Shown: positions 8,660 through 18,712, counted from the first letter of the stretch. The stretch is 46,142 nucleotides of DNA from Candidatus Uhrbacteria bacterium (GCA_016209325.1 JACQWJ010000010.1:1-46142); one strand, 5' to 3'. The notes: generated by a model from the sequence alone, not told the origin. Translations and numbers: made by a program.

Positions 8660-9433
8660 TCAGCAGGCGGCGCAGGCTTCGTGGAGGGACAGGGCGGGAA
8701 TGGTCGGAAAATGGGCGGCCATGAGCGATTCGACGGCCTCATGAAACGGCGGCAGAAGGGGGCCCGGCAAATGGAGTCGTAGAAGATCCGAAAAGGGTTC
8801 CTGTATGCCAAAACGGACCAATTTAAGGGCTTCGTTGGGTAATGGGCGGGCCGCGAACCACTCTTGGGGAAAACGCCGCAGGCAGGCGTCGCAGACGATC
8901 CCTCCCTTCAACGGATGCCAGCGGTAGGCGTCCGGCAGCACCGCCGTCCGGCACCCGAGGCAATGCGACAACTCAGGACAGTACCCGAGCAGGTCGAGCA
9001 GCTTCAGGGCAAAGGCTGCCAGCAGGAACGCGGCCCGTTCGGCCCGGCACGGACCGGCGGTCTCGACGAACGCGAGCCATTCGAGTGCTCTCGCGTACAA
9101 CTTCGGATCGGCCTGGCGCTCGCGGGTCCCGAGATCGATGAGGTGCAAACCCTGATGGGCAAGCGTCATAGTCGATAAATTCCCGTAAATGCCGGGAAAC
9201 GTCCGAATCTGCTCGGCGCCCGCCACGGTCTCGTAGGTCCGTCCTTGGACGAGTAGAAGGTGTACCTCCGCGCACAGCTCGAGGTGCGAAGACAGTTTGG
9301 CAAGCGGCTTCGAGGCCCCACGCCCGATGACGTCGATCTTCCCGTGCTCGGGGGTGAGGACGGCGTAGGCGCGGTCCGCCTCCCGCCAGGGACGGCGCGA
9401 CAGCACGAGGCCGGTTGCGTGGTAAAGCGTCGC
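8660..9433 (-). CDS. recO: DNA repair protein RecO
   Basis: YHATGLVLSRRPWREADRAYAVLTPEHGKI; CPELSHCLGC...CDACLRRF zinc motif. Confidence 0.85.
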   Translation of the reverse strand, partial: ATLYHATGLVLSRRPWREADRAYAVLTPEHGKIDVIGRGASKPLAKLSSHLELCAEVHLLLVQGRTYETVAGAEQIRTFPGIYGNLSTMTLAHQGLHLIDLGTRERQADPKLYARALEWLAFVETAGPCRAERAAFLLAAFALKLLDLLGYCPELSHCLGCRTAVLPDAYRWHPLKGGIVCDACLRRFPQEWFAARPLPNEALKLVRFGIQEPFSDLLRLHLPGPLLPPFHEAVESLMAAHFPTIPALSLHEACAAC

Positions 9434-9446
9434 CATATGAAAACGG

Positions 9447-9842
9447 TTATCGGGTCCGGCGCATGTATTGGTCGACAATCAGCATGGCGGCCAAGGCGTC
9501 CTCGGCCGCTCCGGCCCCTTCCTCATGCTGGAGGCGGAGACTTTCGACCGTTGTATGCGACTCATCCTCCTCGACCACAGGAACCGGCACGGCCTCGGCC
9601 AGGCGGCGGACGAAGGCCTGGGCCTTGCGCAGCTGTCCCGCGCCGTGCCGCGCGTCGGTCGGAAGCGGGACCCCGACCACGATGAGGTCGATGTCCTCCT
9701 TCTTCGCGTGTGCGGCGAACGCCTCAAGGGTCGCCTGGCCCCGGTTGGGAACGACGTCAAGTGGGACGGCCACGCCGGCATCGGTATCTCCAAACGCTAA
9801 GCCGATCTTTTTGTCCCCGTAGTCGATGCCGAGGATACGCAT
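9447..9842 (-). CDS. ruvX: Holliday junction resolvase-like RuvX/YqgF
   Basis: MRILGIDYGDKKIGLAFGD, VVGVPLPTDAR, VPVPVVEEDESHTT. Confidence 0.88.
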   Translation of the reverse strand: MRILGIDYGDKKIGLAFGDTDAGVAVPLDVVPNRGQATLEAFAAHAKKEDIDLIVVGVPLPTDARHGAGQLRKAQAFVRRLAEAVPVPVVEEDESHTTVESLRLQHEEGAGAAEDALAAMLIVDQYMRRTR

Positions 9843-9843
9843 A

Positions 9844-9999
9844 CTAATCGTTCTGTATCAGCCATTGCAGACATGCGGCCGTACCGAGCAGAAGCACGAG
9901 AAGAACAAGAACGCGTGTCACTGGCCTCCATGTCGTTGTCCAAAGAAATACGGCGGTAATCTCCAAAACATACAACAAGAACGCAAGGGGGGTGATCAT
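9844..9999 (-). CDS. Small 51-aa membrane peptide, not in the supplied ORF track
   Basis: MITPLAFLLYVLEITAVFLWTTTWRPVTRVLVLLVLLLGTAACLQWLIQND; ATGA overlap with map stop; stop lies 1 nt before ruvX ATG. Confidence 0.65.
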   Translation of the reverse strand: MITPLAFLLYVLEITAVFLWTTTWRPVTRVLVLLVLLLGTAACLQWLIQND

Positions 10000-10775
10000 A
10001 CGGGAAGCGGAGTCACAATCTCGTTCCCTGCGGCGGTCAAAACAATGGTGACTTCAAAATGGGCGGCGAGACTCCCGTCGCGCATGACGACCGTCCAGCC
10101 GTCATCGGCGGTTGTGACACGCTCATCCCCCCCCATCGAAATCATGGGTTCGATAGCGAGACACATGCCTTCCTTCAGAGCCACACGGGGGGACCGCGGG
10201 TCGGCAAAATTCGGCACTTGCGGCTCCTCGTGCACGGCATGGCCGACGCCGTGGCCGGCCAGAGCTCGAACGATGCCATAGCGATGGGGCTGGATGACAT
10301 CCTGTACAGCGCGACCAATGTCCTTCACAAAGGCTCCCGGCCGCGCAGCGGCAACGCCTGCCAAGAGAGATTCCTTGGTCACCCCCATGAGCTTGACTAC
10401 CTTGTCCGACACCCGGCCAACAGGAACCGTGACTGCCATGTCGGTGCACAAACCCTCGAACCAGCACCCGATGTCAAGACCGATGATGTCGCCTTCCCGG
10501 AGGGTCATGCGGCGGTTGCCAGGCCCATGAACAACTTCGGCATTGACCGAAATACAAACCGTCGACGGAAACGGAATATCATCGGGAAAAACGCGGTATC
10601 CCTTGAACGAGGGAGTCCCTCCGCCATCCCGGATCACGCGCTCGGCCACCATGTCCAGTTCCCAGATGCCGATTCCGGGCCGCACCTCCGCGATGGCAGC
10701 CTGAAGAGCGCGGGAAAGAAGAAGGCCCCCACGGCGCATCTTGTCGATCTCTTCAGACGTCTTTACAAGGGCCAT
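9996..10775 (-). CDS. map: Type I methionine aminopeptidase
   Basis: DIIGLDIGCWFEGLCTDMAVTVPVG, GHGVGHAVHEEPQVPN, CLAIEPM. Confidence 0.95.
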   Translation of the reverse strand: MALVKTSEEIDKMRRGGLLLSRALQAAIAEVRPGIGIWELDMVAERVIRDGGGTPSFKGYRVFPDDIPFPSTVCISVNAEVVHGPGNRRMTLREGDIIGLDIGCWFEGLCTDMAVTVPVGRVSDKVVKLMGVTKESLLAGVAAARPGAFVKDIGRAVQDVIQPHRYGIVRALAGHGVGHAVHEEPQVPNFADPRSPRVALKEGMCLAIEPMISMGGDERVTTADDGWTVVMRDGSLAAHFEVTIVLTAAGNEIVTPLPV

Positions 10776-10787
10776 AGAAAATTTGCC

Positions 10788-11447
10788 TCAGGCTGGTTCC
10801 ATTCCAAGACAGGCGGCCACCCGGCGAGCGACCGCGTCGATGCCTCCCGAGCCGTCCACCCGGCAGAGGATCCCCATGCCTTCGAACCGCTCCAAGATGG
10901 GCTCCGTCTGCGTGTGGTAGATTTCGAGGCGCTTCCGGATCGCCTCCGGATAGTCGTCGTCGCGGCGGAGGAGGACGCCCTCGCAACGGTCACAGACGCC
11001 CTCGATCGCGGGCGGGACGTGACGGACGTGATAATTGTGCTTGCACTGCGCGCATTCGCGGCGTCCCTCCAGGCGGTCGATGGCCTCCTCGTCGGAAATC
11101 TGAAGCACGAGCGCGTGGGACGGCTGGGTGAAGCTCAGCATACCTTCGAGCTGCGCATGGTCGCGCGGATAGGCGTCAGCGATCCACCCCTCCAGGGCAT
11201 CGGGCTGAGAAAGCCGATCCTGCATAATCTGGGTGATAAGAATGTCGGGAACCAACTGGCCGCTCTTCACGTAGCGCTCGATCTCGAGCCCGAGTGAGGT
11301 CTGTTTGGTCACAGCCTCACGACAAATCATACCCGGCGAAATCGTCGGAATGTGGAGGCGTTCGGCAAGAATCTCGGCTTGTGTGCCTTTTCCGGCTCCC
11401 TGAGGACCGAGAACGACGAGTCGGAGGATGGAGGATGGGTTAGACAT
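10788..11447 (-). CDS. adk: Adenylate kinase (LID with Cys4 site)
   Basis: GPQGAGKGTQAEILAERL; CAQCKHNYH...CDRCEG; located after secY. Confidence 0.9.
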   Translation of the reverse strand: MSNPSSILRLVVLGPQGAGKGTQAEILAERLHIPTISPGMICREAVTKQTSLGLEIERYVKSGQLVPDILITQIMQDRLSQPDALEGWIADAYPRDHAQLEGMLSFTQPSHALVLQISDEEAIDRLEGRRECAQCKHNYHVRHVPPAIEGVCDRCEGVLLRRDDDYPEAIRKRLEIYHTQTEPILERFEGMGILCRVDGSGGIDAVARRVAACLGMEPA

Positions 11448-11587
11448 GCGTAAAAAATCACGATTGAGGACGGATCCAGTATATCAGAGGTCGCGTTCCC
11501 GCCAAACCAAGACGGACAGAAGACAGAAAAACCAAAAACACCCGTTTTCCAAGGGTGTTTCTGGCCAAGAAAGGGATGTGCTTATGT

Positions 11588-12853
11588 TTAGGCTTCGTAT
11601 TCGCGCATGGTCACTTGCGCCTCAATCTGCTTCACGCTTTCAATGACGACGTTCACGACGATCAGAATCGACGTCCCCCCGATGACGAGATTCGGATTGC
11701 CTGTCAACTGCTGGGCAGCGAGCGGAAGGATGGCAATCAGGGAAAGGAAGCCGGCGCCGACCAGGAGAATACGATTCGCAACATACGCGAGGTAAGCAGC
11801 CGTGGCCGATCCAGGACGAATGCCGGGGATGAATCCGCCCTGAAGTTGCAGGTTTTCCGCCACGCGGTCGGGATGGAACACCACGTTCGTGTAGAAGTAG
11901 GTGAAGGCGAACACGAGGACGAAGTAGAGGACGCCGTAGACGAGCTGGTTCCCGAGAAACGACAGCGTGAAGGCGGCCGCCTCGCGCAGCCAAGGCGTGC
12001 GTGCGTCCAGAAAAAACTGCGCCAAGGTTGTGGGAAACAGGATGATGGAAATGGCGAAGATGATGGGAATGACCCCGGCCATGTTGACCCGGAGGGGCAG
12101 GTGGGTGGACACGCCTCCCGACAGGCGGGATCCGCGCACTTGCCGGGCATATTGGACAGGGACGTTACGCTGGGCCTCGTGCATAACCACGACCCCGACG
12201 ATGGTGAGCACCATGGTCGCGAGAAAGAGGATCAGCGTGACGAGCTGGGAGCGGTCGTAGACGGACAGCGTCCGCTGGAAAAACGAGGGCAGCCCAGCGA
12301 TGATGCCAGCAAAGATCATGATGGAAATGCCGTTGCCGACCCGCTTTTCCGAAATGAGCTCTCCGAGCCATGTGACAAACACCGTCCCCGCAGTCAGGGA
12401 AAGGATGGTGAGCAAGAGATGGGAGCCGCCGGCCTCGGCCAGCACGGCGGGCGCCTGCTGCTTTAGCAGGACGACGAGGCCGTAAGCCTGGAGGGCAGCC
12501 AGGGGGACAGTCAGAAGACGGGTCCATTGATTGATCCGCTGACGTCCCTGCTCCTCCTTCTGCATCTCCTCCACCTGGGGCAGGATCATACCGAGGAGCT
12601 GGAAGATGATGGAGGCGGTGATGTAGGGAGCGACGCCGAGGGCCACGATGGAAAAGTTCTCGAGCGTGCCGCCGGAAAAGATGTTCAACAAGCCGAAAAA
12701 CTGGTTCGATCCAAAGAACGCGGCCAAGGCCTCGGCGTTGGCACCGGGAATGGGAATGTGAGCGGTCACCCGAAATAACACGAGCACGACCGCGACATAC
12801 AGGATGCTCCGACGGACCTCCTTCGTGCGCCAGATGCGTGCAAGGGAAAGCAT
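11588..12853 (-). CDS. secY: Preprotein translocase subunit SecY
   Basis: FNIFSGGTLENFSIVALGVAPYITASI, GAGFLSLIAILP, GGTSILIVVNVVIESVKQIEAQ. Confidence 0.97.
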   Translation of the reverse strand: MLSLARIWRTKEVRRSILYVAVVLVLFRVTAHIPIPGANAEALAAFFGSNQFFGLLNIFSGGTLENFSIVALGVAPYITASIIFQLLGMILPQVEEMQKEEQGRQRINQWTRLLTVPLAALQAYGLVVLLKQQAPAVLAEAGGSHLLLTILSLTAGTVFVTWLGELISEKRVGNGISIMIFAGIIAGLPSFFQRTLSVYDRSQLVTLILFLATMVLTIVGVVVMHEAQRNVPVQYARQVRGSRLSGGVSTHLPLRVNMAGVIPIIFAISIILFPTTLAQFFLDARTPWLREAAAFTLSFLGNQLVYGVLYFVLVFAFTYFYTNVVFHPDRVAENLQLQGGFIPGIRPGSATAAYLAYVANRILLVGAGFLSLIAILPLAAQQLTGNPNLVIGGTSILIVVNVVIESVKQIEAQVTMREYEA

Positions 12854-12859
12854 ACGGGG

Positions 12860-13297
12860 TTAGGCAACGGTTCCGCCCGCCTGTTCAATTTTTGCTTTGG
12901 CTGCGGCGGAAACCTGACATGCCTTCACGGTCACACGGACAGTCATATCTCCTACGGAGAGGATCTTCACACCGTGCGAGATATCGCTCACAAGCCCTTT
13001 GGTGTGGAGGATCTGCGGAGTGATCGTAGAACCGTCTCCGAAGACCTTCGTCAACGTGCGCAGGTTCAAGACGGCGGGCTTCGAAGCAAGACTGTTGAAT
13101 CCGCGCTGCTTGGGCAATTTCAACATGATGTTGCGTAAGCCTTTGAGCTGAAGACCGGAACGACCTCCGGAGCGCGCCCGCTGACCCTTGACGCCACGGC
13201 CGGAATACGCGCCGCGGGAGCCTAAGCCGCGCCCAACCCGCTTGCGGGGCCGCTTGGACCCGGGTGCCGGATTCACGGTATGTAATGCCAACGTCAT
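12860..13297 (-). CDS. rplO: 50S ribosomal protein L15
   Basis: KRPRKRVGRGLGSRGAYSGRGVKGQRARSG. Confidence 0.95.
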   Translation of the reverse strand: MTLALHTVNPAPGSKRPRKRVGRGLGSRGAYSGRGVKGQRARSGGRSGLQLKGLRNIMLKLPKQRGFNSLASKPAVLNLRTLTKVFGDGSTITPQILHTKGLVSDISHGVKILSVGDMTVRVTVKACQVSAAAKAKIEQAGGTVA

Positions 13298-13306
13298 ACG
13301 AGAAGG

Positions 13307-13885
13307 TTAGGATTTCTTGACGCGCGTCTTTGCTTGCCGCAGGGAACGAAGCGCCTGCATGGTGGCTTTGGCCACGTTGATCTTGTTGGTGGAGCCGAAA
13401 ATCTTGCTCACCGCGTTCGGGACCCCTCCGAGCTCAAGCAGAACACGGACCGCACCTCCGGACTTGAGGCCGGTTCCGCTCGGAGCGGGCTTGAGGAGAA
13501 CCGAGGCGGCACCGAACTTTTCCTTGACTGCGTGGGGGATGGTCTGCTCTGCCATGGGAATCTCGAACAAGTGCTTGCGCGCCTGATTGGTCGCCTTGTC
13601 GACCGCCATGGAGACGTCCGCGCCTTTGGCAAGTCCGAAGCCGATTGTGCCCTTACGGTTCCCAATGACGACGGCCGCACGGAAACGCATACGCTTGCCT
13701 CCCGCAGTCACACGTGTGACGCGGGCGAGGTCCAAAATCTTCTGGTCGTACTCCTTGGGTTCGGAGTTCGGGCGTCCCCGGCCAGGGGACCGTCGATCTC
13801 CCCCCCGTTGCGGGCCGCCTTGGGGACCTCTGCGGCGATCGGGCCGCTTGTCCGCCGCCGGAGCGGCCTTGGTGACTTCAGGCAT
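13307..13885 (-). CDS. rpsE: 30S ribosomal protein S5
   Basis: VTRVTAGGKRMRFRAAVVIGNRKGTIGFGLAKG; RG/P-rich N-terminal extension. Confidence 0.96.
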   Translation of the reverse strand: MPEVTKAAPAADKRPDRRRGPQGGPQRGGDRRSPGRGRPNSEPKEYDQKILDLARVTRVTAGGKRMRFRAAVVIGNRKGTIGFGLAKGADVSMAVDKATNQARKHLFEIPMAEQTIPHAVKEKFGAASVLLKPAPSGTGLKSGGAVRVLLELGGVPNAVSKIFGSTNKINVAKATMQALRSLRQAKTRVKKS

Positions 13886-13895
13886 AACGCAGAAC

Positions 13896-14258
13896 TTAGA
13901 AATTCAACCCGCTTTCCCGAGCGCCTTCCGCGAGGGCAGCCACACGTCCATGGTATCGGTAGCTTCCCCGATCAAACACCACTTCCGCGATCCCCTTCTC
14001 TTTCGCACGCGTTCCGAGCAAACTGCCAACGCGGCGCGCGGTCTCAACGGGGGTCCCCTTCTCCACGACATCGCGGTCCGAGGCGGCGGCCAGCGTGCGA
14101 CCAGCCGTGTCGTCCACGAGCTGGGCATAGACATGCTTCAGACTTCGCTTCACGGTCAGACGTGGCTGTGCAAGTGTCCCTCGCATGCGGGCGCGCACGC
14201 GCCGAGCACGCAGGGCGGCCTGCTGCCGCTTTTGTTTGATGACGTTCTTAGGCTTCAT
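13896..14258 (-). CDS. rplR: 50S ribosomal protein L18
   Basis: [55 protein letters not shown]. Confidence 0.95.
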   Translation of the reverse strand: MKPKNVIKQKRQQAALRARRVRARMRGTLAQPRLTVKRSLKHVYAQLVDDTAGRTLAAASDRDVVEKGTPVETARRVGSLLGTRAKEKGIAEVVFDRGSYRYHGRVAALAEGARESGLNF

Positions 14259-14275
14259 AAAAAATATACAGCGGA

Positions 14276-14830
14276 TTAGCCGGCCGACTTACCTGTCTTG
14301 CCAGCCTTACGCCGAATGGTTTCGTCGGTGTACTTGATGCCGGTTCCCTTGTACGGCTCGGGCTGGCGAATGCGCCGTATGCGGGCGGCCGTTTCCCCGA
14401 CAGCCTGTCGGTCCGTGCCGGTAACGGTCACGACGTTCTTTTCGACCTTGGCACTGACTCCCATGGGTAGAGTGAACGTGACCGGATGAGAATAACCGAC
14501 GTCAAAAACAACGCTCGAACCTTGGACATTCGCGCGAAAGCCGACTCCCACGACTTCGAGTGATCGAGAAAATCCCTCCGATACTCCTTTGACGGCATTG
14601 GCAAGCAGGGCCCTCATTGTTCCCCACAGAGCTTTGTCCTGTTTCTGTGAGGGATCCGCCGAAAGGGTGACGGTCGTGACACCCTCTTCGGTGGCGACTT
14701 GAACCATGACGGCGGGATGCACATCAAGGAGGGCCTCTCCAAGGGGGCCTTTGACCGACAGACGGGAGCCGGCGGCTGTCAGTTGGACGGCGGCCGGAAG
14801 AACGATGGGTTTTGAGCCGATGCGCGACAT
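14276..14830 (-). CDS. rplF: 50S ribosomal protein L6
   Basis: [12 protein letters not shown]...[32 protein letters not shown]. Confidence 0.96.
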   Translation of the reverse strand: MSRIGSKPIVLPAAVQLTAAGSRLSVKGPLGEALLDVHPAVMVQVATEEGVTTVTLSADPSQKQDKALWGTMRALLANAVKGVSEGFSRSLEVVGVGFRANVQGSSVVFDVGYSHPVTFTLPMGVSAKVEKNVVTVTGTDRQAVGETAARIRRIRQPEPYKGTGIKYTDETIRRKAGKTGKSAG

Positions 14831-14839
14831 ACGAAACGA

Positions 14840-15232
14840 TTAGGCGACTTCACAAATGATCTCCCCCCCAAGCCGGCGGACCCGGGCATCCTTGTTCGTC
14901 ATGAGCCCGTTTGGTGTCGAGAGGATGGCGATCCCCATGCCGGACATGACGCGCGGAAGCCGGTCGGCCGTCGTGTACACCCGGTGTCCGGGAGTACTCA
15001 CGCGTCGGAGCGAATGGATGACCGGAAGATTGCGCTCGTACTTAAGCACGATGCGTAACTGGGGAAAACGCTCCGTCTCAAGGGTCTCGGTCCGTTCGAC
15101 GTACCCTTCCTGTTCGAGAATCTTGCCGATCGAGTACTTCATTTTGGAGAACGGCAACACCACGTCCGGTTTGTGGACGGACTGCGCATTGCGAATGCGT
15201 GTCAACATGTCTGAGATGGGATCTTGAATCAT
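14840..15232 (-). CDS. rpsH: 30S ribosomal protein S8
   Basis: DPISDMLTRIRNAQ, GMGIAILSTPNGLMTNKDARVRRLGGEIICEVA. Confidence 0.96.
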   Translation of the reverse strand: MIQDPISDMLTRIRNAQSVHKPDVVLPFSKMKYSIGKILEQEGYVERTETLETERFPQLRIVLKYERNLPVIHSLRRVSTPGHRVYTTADRLPRVMSGMGIAILSTPNGLMTNKDARVRRLGGEIICEVA

Positions 15233-15256
15233 ACCTGCAAGGATTAGGGGGAACGC

Positions 15257-15442
15257 TCACCAACTCGCTTTCGTGATACCGGGAATCTCTCCTCGATTCG
15301 CCAGTTCGCGGAAGCAGATGCGACACAGCTCGAAATCCCGGATGTACCCATGCCGACGTCCGCAGCGCCAACATCGATTAACGTGGCGGGTCGTGTACTT
15401 CGGTTTCAGGCGTGACTTGGCGCGTTGGTTCTCCGTCGACAT
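15257..15442 (-). CDS. rpsZ: 30S ribosomal protein S14 type Z
   Basis: 61 aa, [38 protein letters not shown]. Confidence 0.95.
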   Translation of the reverse strand: MSTENQRAKSRLKPKYTTRHVNRCWRCGRRHGYIRDFELCRICFRELANRGEIPGITKASW

Positions 15443-15456
15443 ACGCAGGCGAAAGG

Positions 15457-16008
15457 CTAGACGGTGCTAGCTGATTTCTTAAAAGGGAACCCCATGGCTT
15501 CCAAGAGGGCTTGGCCGGCTTCGCGGGAGGCGGCGGTCGTGGTCACGGTCATCTGGATACCATGCACGGTTTCGATCTCGTCCGGACGAATCTCCGGGAA
15601 GGACATATGCTCGCGGAAACCGACGGAATAGTTTCCCTGACGGTCGAATCCGTCGAGGGACAGCCCCCGGAAATCGCGCACGCGGGGCAAAGTCAGCTTG
15701 ACGAACTTCTCGAGGAAATCCCACATGCGCTTGCCGCGGATCGTCACCTTCATACCGATCACCATACCCTTCCGAATCTTGAAGTTGGAGATGGACAGAC
15801 GTGCGCGGGTCTTGACCGGCTGCTGGCCGGAAATACGGCTGAGCGTCTGTTCGGCTGTGTCCAGATACTTGGCGTCCTTGATGCCTTGCCCCAAACCGAC
15901 GTTCAGAGTGACTTTGGTGACACGAGGAACGGCCAGACGGTTCTTATATCCTCGTTCCTGCATAAGGCGCGGAACAACGACGTCGCGATAGTGTGCTTGC
16001 ATAGGCAT
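15457..16008 (-). CDS. rplE: 50S ribosomal protein L5
   Basis: [54 protein letters not shown]. Confidence 0.95.
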   Translation of the reverse strand: MPMQAHYRDVVVPRLMQERGYKNRLAVPRVTKVTLNVGLGQGIKDAKYLDTAEQTLSRISGQQPVKTRARLSISNFKIRKGMVIGMKVTIRGKRMWDFLEKFVKLTLPRVRDFRGLSLDGFDRQGNYSVGFREHMSFPEIRPDEIETVHGIQMTVTTTAASREAGQALLEAMGFPFKKSASTV

Positions 16009-16009
16009 A

Positions 16010-16336
16010 TTATGCGATATCTTCAGACGCACCCCGCTTGCGCAACACGCGCACCTTCTTCGGAACACCGTCCGTCTGGATGATTTTGGATCCGAGGCGC
16101 CCACCCGTTCCGTTCTTTGGGGAAACGCATTGGACGTTGGAAACGTGGAGAGGGGCGGGAAACTGGATCTTTTGGCCGGGCTGACCCTTCTGACGGCTGC
16201 GCAGGTGGCGCACCGCCATATTCAAACTCTCAAGCACGACTTTCTCCAAGCGCGGAAACACCTGGATCACCTTGGCTTGCTTTCCCTTGTCTTTGCCCGC
16301 GAGAACGCGGACGGTATCGCCGGTTTTCATCTTCAT
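16010..16336 (-). CDS. rplX: 50S ribosomal protein L24
   Basis: KMKTGDTVRVLAGKDKGKQAKVIQVFP. Confidence 0.94.
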   Translation of the reverse strand: MKMKTGDTVRVLAGKDKGKQAKVIQVFPRLEKVVLESLNMAVRHLRSRQKGQPGQKIQFPAPLHVSNVQCVSPKNGTGGRLGSKIIQTDGVPKKVRVLRKRGASEDIA

Positions 16337-16340
16337 AACG

Positions 16341-16712
16341 TTACAACACTTCTGGGGCCAACGAAACGATTTTAGAAAACCCCTTTTGCCTCAATTCCCT
16401 CGCAACGGGTCCAAAAATGCGCGTTCCCTTTGGTTCCTTGGACTTCTGGTCGATAATGACGGCCGCATTCTCATCAAACCGGATATAGGTGCCATCCATG
16501 CGCCGCAGTTCCTTGTGGGCGCGCACAACGACCGCATGAACGACGTCTCCCTTTTTAATCGCGGCGTGAGGGGCGGCGCTCTTTACCGCAGCGGTCACAA
16601 CATCCCCCAACCGGCCGTAGCGCTTTTGGTAGCCGCCTTGAACCCGAATGACCTGAAGCTTTTTAGCCCCCGAGTTGTCGGCAACGTTCAACATGGTACG
16701 AAGCTGGACCAT
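16341..16712 (-). CDS. rplN: 50S ribosomal protein L14
   Basis: [24 protein letters not shown]. Confidence 0.96.
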   Translation of the reverse strand: MVQLRTMLNVADNSGAKKLQVIRVQGGYQKRYGRLGDVVTAAVKSAAPHAAIKKGDVVHAVVVRAHKELRRMDGTYIRFDENAAVIIDQKSKEPKGTRIFGPVARELRQKGFSKIVSLAPEVL

Positions 16713-16723
16713 ACGGGAAGGGG

Positions 16724-16990
16724 TTAGGCGATGGGTGCGACCTGGCGCAAGACCCGCCAACGCTTATGGCGCGACAAGGGCCGACATTCGACGAATTCCA
16801 CGAGATCACCAATATGGTGGGCATTCTGGTCGTCGTGCACCTGGAAGCGCTGACTGCGGATGTAGCGTTTGCCGTACTTTGGATGAAGGATCGTCCGGTC
16901 GACCTGAACGACGATCGTTTTATCCATCTTATCGGAGACGACCTTTCCCCGAAAGGTGCGGGGCTGGCGGGTAGGTGAGCTGAAAGGCAT
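16724..16990 (-). CDS. rpsQ: 30S ribosomal protein S17
   Basis: [31 protein letters not shown]. Confidence 0.94.
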   Translation of the reverse strand: MPFSSPTRQPRTFRGKVVSDKMDKTIVVQVDRTILHPKYGKRYIRSQRFQVHDDQNAHHIGDLVEFVECRPLSRHKRWRVLRQVAPIA

Positions 16991-17014
16991 AGGGAGATGA
17001 GTGACAAGATGGTC

Positions 17015-17197
17015 CTATGATTGGTTCAAGAGCGTACGGATACGCGCGATCTGCCGGCGGCACACGCGGACGTCACGCACGCGAGTCAGCTGATGGGAAG
17101 CAATCTGCGCATGCAGGCTGCGCAAGCGGGTTTGCGCCTCCATGAGGGCTTGACGCAGGCCGTCGGGAGACAAGCGCTTCAATTCCTTGAAATCCAT
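17015..17197 (-). CDS. rpmC: 50S ribosomal protein L29
   Basis: MDFKELKRLSPDGLRQALMEAQTRLRSLHAQIASHQL; position between L16 and S17. Confidence 0.9.
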   Translation of the reverse strand: MDFKELKRLSPDGLRQALMEAQTRLRSLHAQIASHQLTRVRDVRVCRRQIARIRTLLNQS

Positions 17198-17210
17198 AGG
17201 AAGCGGTCAG

Positions 17211-17627
17211 TTACTCTTCGCGGGAGATAAAACGGGTCTTGACGGGCAGTTTGTAGGCTGCCAAGCGGAGGGCTTCCTGAGCGATGATCGCCGTTACGCC
17301 ATCCATTTCAAACAGAATCGTGCCCGGACGTACGACGGCCACGTAATGGTCGACGGCCCCTTTGCCTTTTCCCATCGGCATCTCGTTCCCCTTACTCGTG
17401 ATTGGATGGTCGGGAAAAATACGAATCCAGATCTTCCCTCCACGTTTGATGTAACGGGTCATGGCACGACGTGCGGCTTCGATCTGTCGAGAGCTGATCC
17501 AAGTCTCATCCATGGCCTTGAGACCAAACGCACCAAAGGCGAGGTCAACCTTGCGGCTGGCCACCCGCTTGCCGCGAGCCCGTCCCTTGTGCCACTTACG
17601 ATGTTTTACCTTTTTCGGAATCAACAT
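17211..17627 (-). CDS. rplP: 50S ribosomal protein L16
   Basis: [48 protein letters not shown]. Confidence 0.96.
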   Translation of the reverse strand: MLIPKKVKHRKWHKGRARGKRVASRKVDLAFGAFGLKAMDETWISSRQIEAARRAMTRYIKRGGKIWIRIFPDHPITSKGNEMPMGKGKGAVDHYVAVVRPGTILFEMDGVTAIIAQEALRLAAYKLPVKTRFISREE

Positions 17628-17637
17628 AGATCATCTT

Positions 17638-18306
17638 TTAGGAACCTGTCGTGGAACTCTCCGTCGCCTTTTCAAAGACTTCCCCGCGATTGATCCATAC
17701 CTTGACGCCGATGGCTCCGTACATCGTATGGGCGGGAACCGAGGCAAAGTCGATGTCAGCGCGCAGGTTATGCAAGGGGACCCTGCCTTGCGCAAGGGTC
17801 TCGGTACGGGCAATTTCGGCACCATTCAGGCGTCCCCCGAGGGAGATCTTTACCCCTTCGGCATGTGCCTTTAGAACCCGCTCGATGGCCTGCTTCATGA
17901 TACGACGGAACGGAATACGGCGCTCGAGCTCCGCGACTATCTGTTGACCGACGATGTTGGCCGAAAGGGAGGGACGTGAGACTTCCTTCACGTTCAGGCT
18001 CACGTTGGTCCGCCGTCCACGGAAAAAGCGCGTATGGAGTTTCTTTTTAAGCTCCTCGATACCCGCTCCGGCACGACCAATAATGAACCCAGGTTTGGCG
18101 GAGTACACCGTTATCTGAACCTGCTGGCGCGTCCGCTCGATCTCGATACGCTCAACAAGTGCGAGTCGCAGCTCCTTCCGCAGGAACACGCGGATGGAAA
18201 CATCCTCCCGGAGGAACTGACTGAATTGCTGCTTGGAAAACCAGAAGGAATCCCAGCCCTGGACGGTGGAAAGACGAAACGCTCTCGGATGAACTTTGTG
18301 GCCCAT
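17638..18306 (-). CDS. rpsC: 30S ribosomal protein S3
   Basis: MGHKVHPRAFRL, GFIIGRAGAGIEELKKKL, GRLNGAEIARTE. Confidence 0.95.
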   Translation of the reverse strand: MGHKVHPRAFRLSTVQGWDSFWFSKQQFSQFLREDVSIRVFLRKELRLALVERIEIERTRQQVQITVYSAKPGFIIGRAGAGIEELKKKLHTRFFRGRRTNVSLNVKEVSRPSLSANIVGQQIVAELERRIPFRRIMKQAIERVLKAHAEGVKISLGGRLNGAEIARTETLAQGRVPLHNLRADIDFASVPAHTMYGAIGVKVWINRGEVFEKATESSTTGS

Positions 18307-18310
18307 AGGA

Positions 18311-18712
18311 TTACTTCTGGGGAGTCAGGCGCGCGCCGCTCTTCGCCGGGCGCTTGCGGCGCGGAACCTCCGGTTGACTGGCTCGCTCGGCAAGGGCAAT
18401 GGCCACATGGGACGTGCGTTTGCGAATCGGAGCCGACCGACCGAACGCTTTAGGCGTCCAGCGGTGAAGGGTCGGGCCCATGTCCGCCACGATACGCTTA
18501 ACAAACAGGCGGTCGGCGAGGAAATGGAAATTGTGCTCGGCGTTGGCCACAGCCGAGTCGAGGAGCTTCATAACCGGGCGCGCGGCAGCTTTGTTCATGA
18601 ACCGCAGCTGTTCCCGGGCCTGAGCCACGTCTAACCCACGGATGACGTCGATGACCAACCGTACCTTGCGCGGCGAAATGCGGATGTATGAGGCCTTGGC
18701 ACTGACTTCCAT
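18311..18712 (-). CDS. rplV: 50S ribosomal protein L22
   Basis: AKASYIRISPRKVRLVIDVIRG, GPTLHRWTPKAFGRSAPIRKRTSH. Confidence 0.93.
   Translation of the reverse strand: MEVSAKASYIRISPRKVRLVIDVIRGLDVAQAREQLRFMNKAAARPVMKLLDSAVANAEHNFHFLADRLFVKRIVADMGPTLHRWTPKAFGRSAPIRKRTSHVAIALAERASQPEVPRRKRPAKSGARLTPQK

Noticed and set aside
10059-11297. 412-aa plus-strand ORF
   Set aside because: Antisense to map and adk, which have unambiguous motifs.
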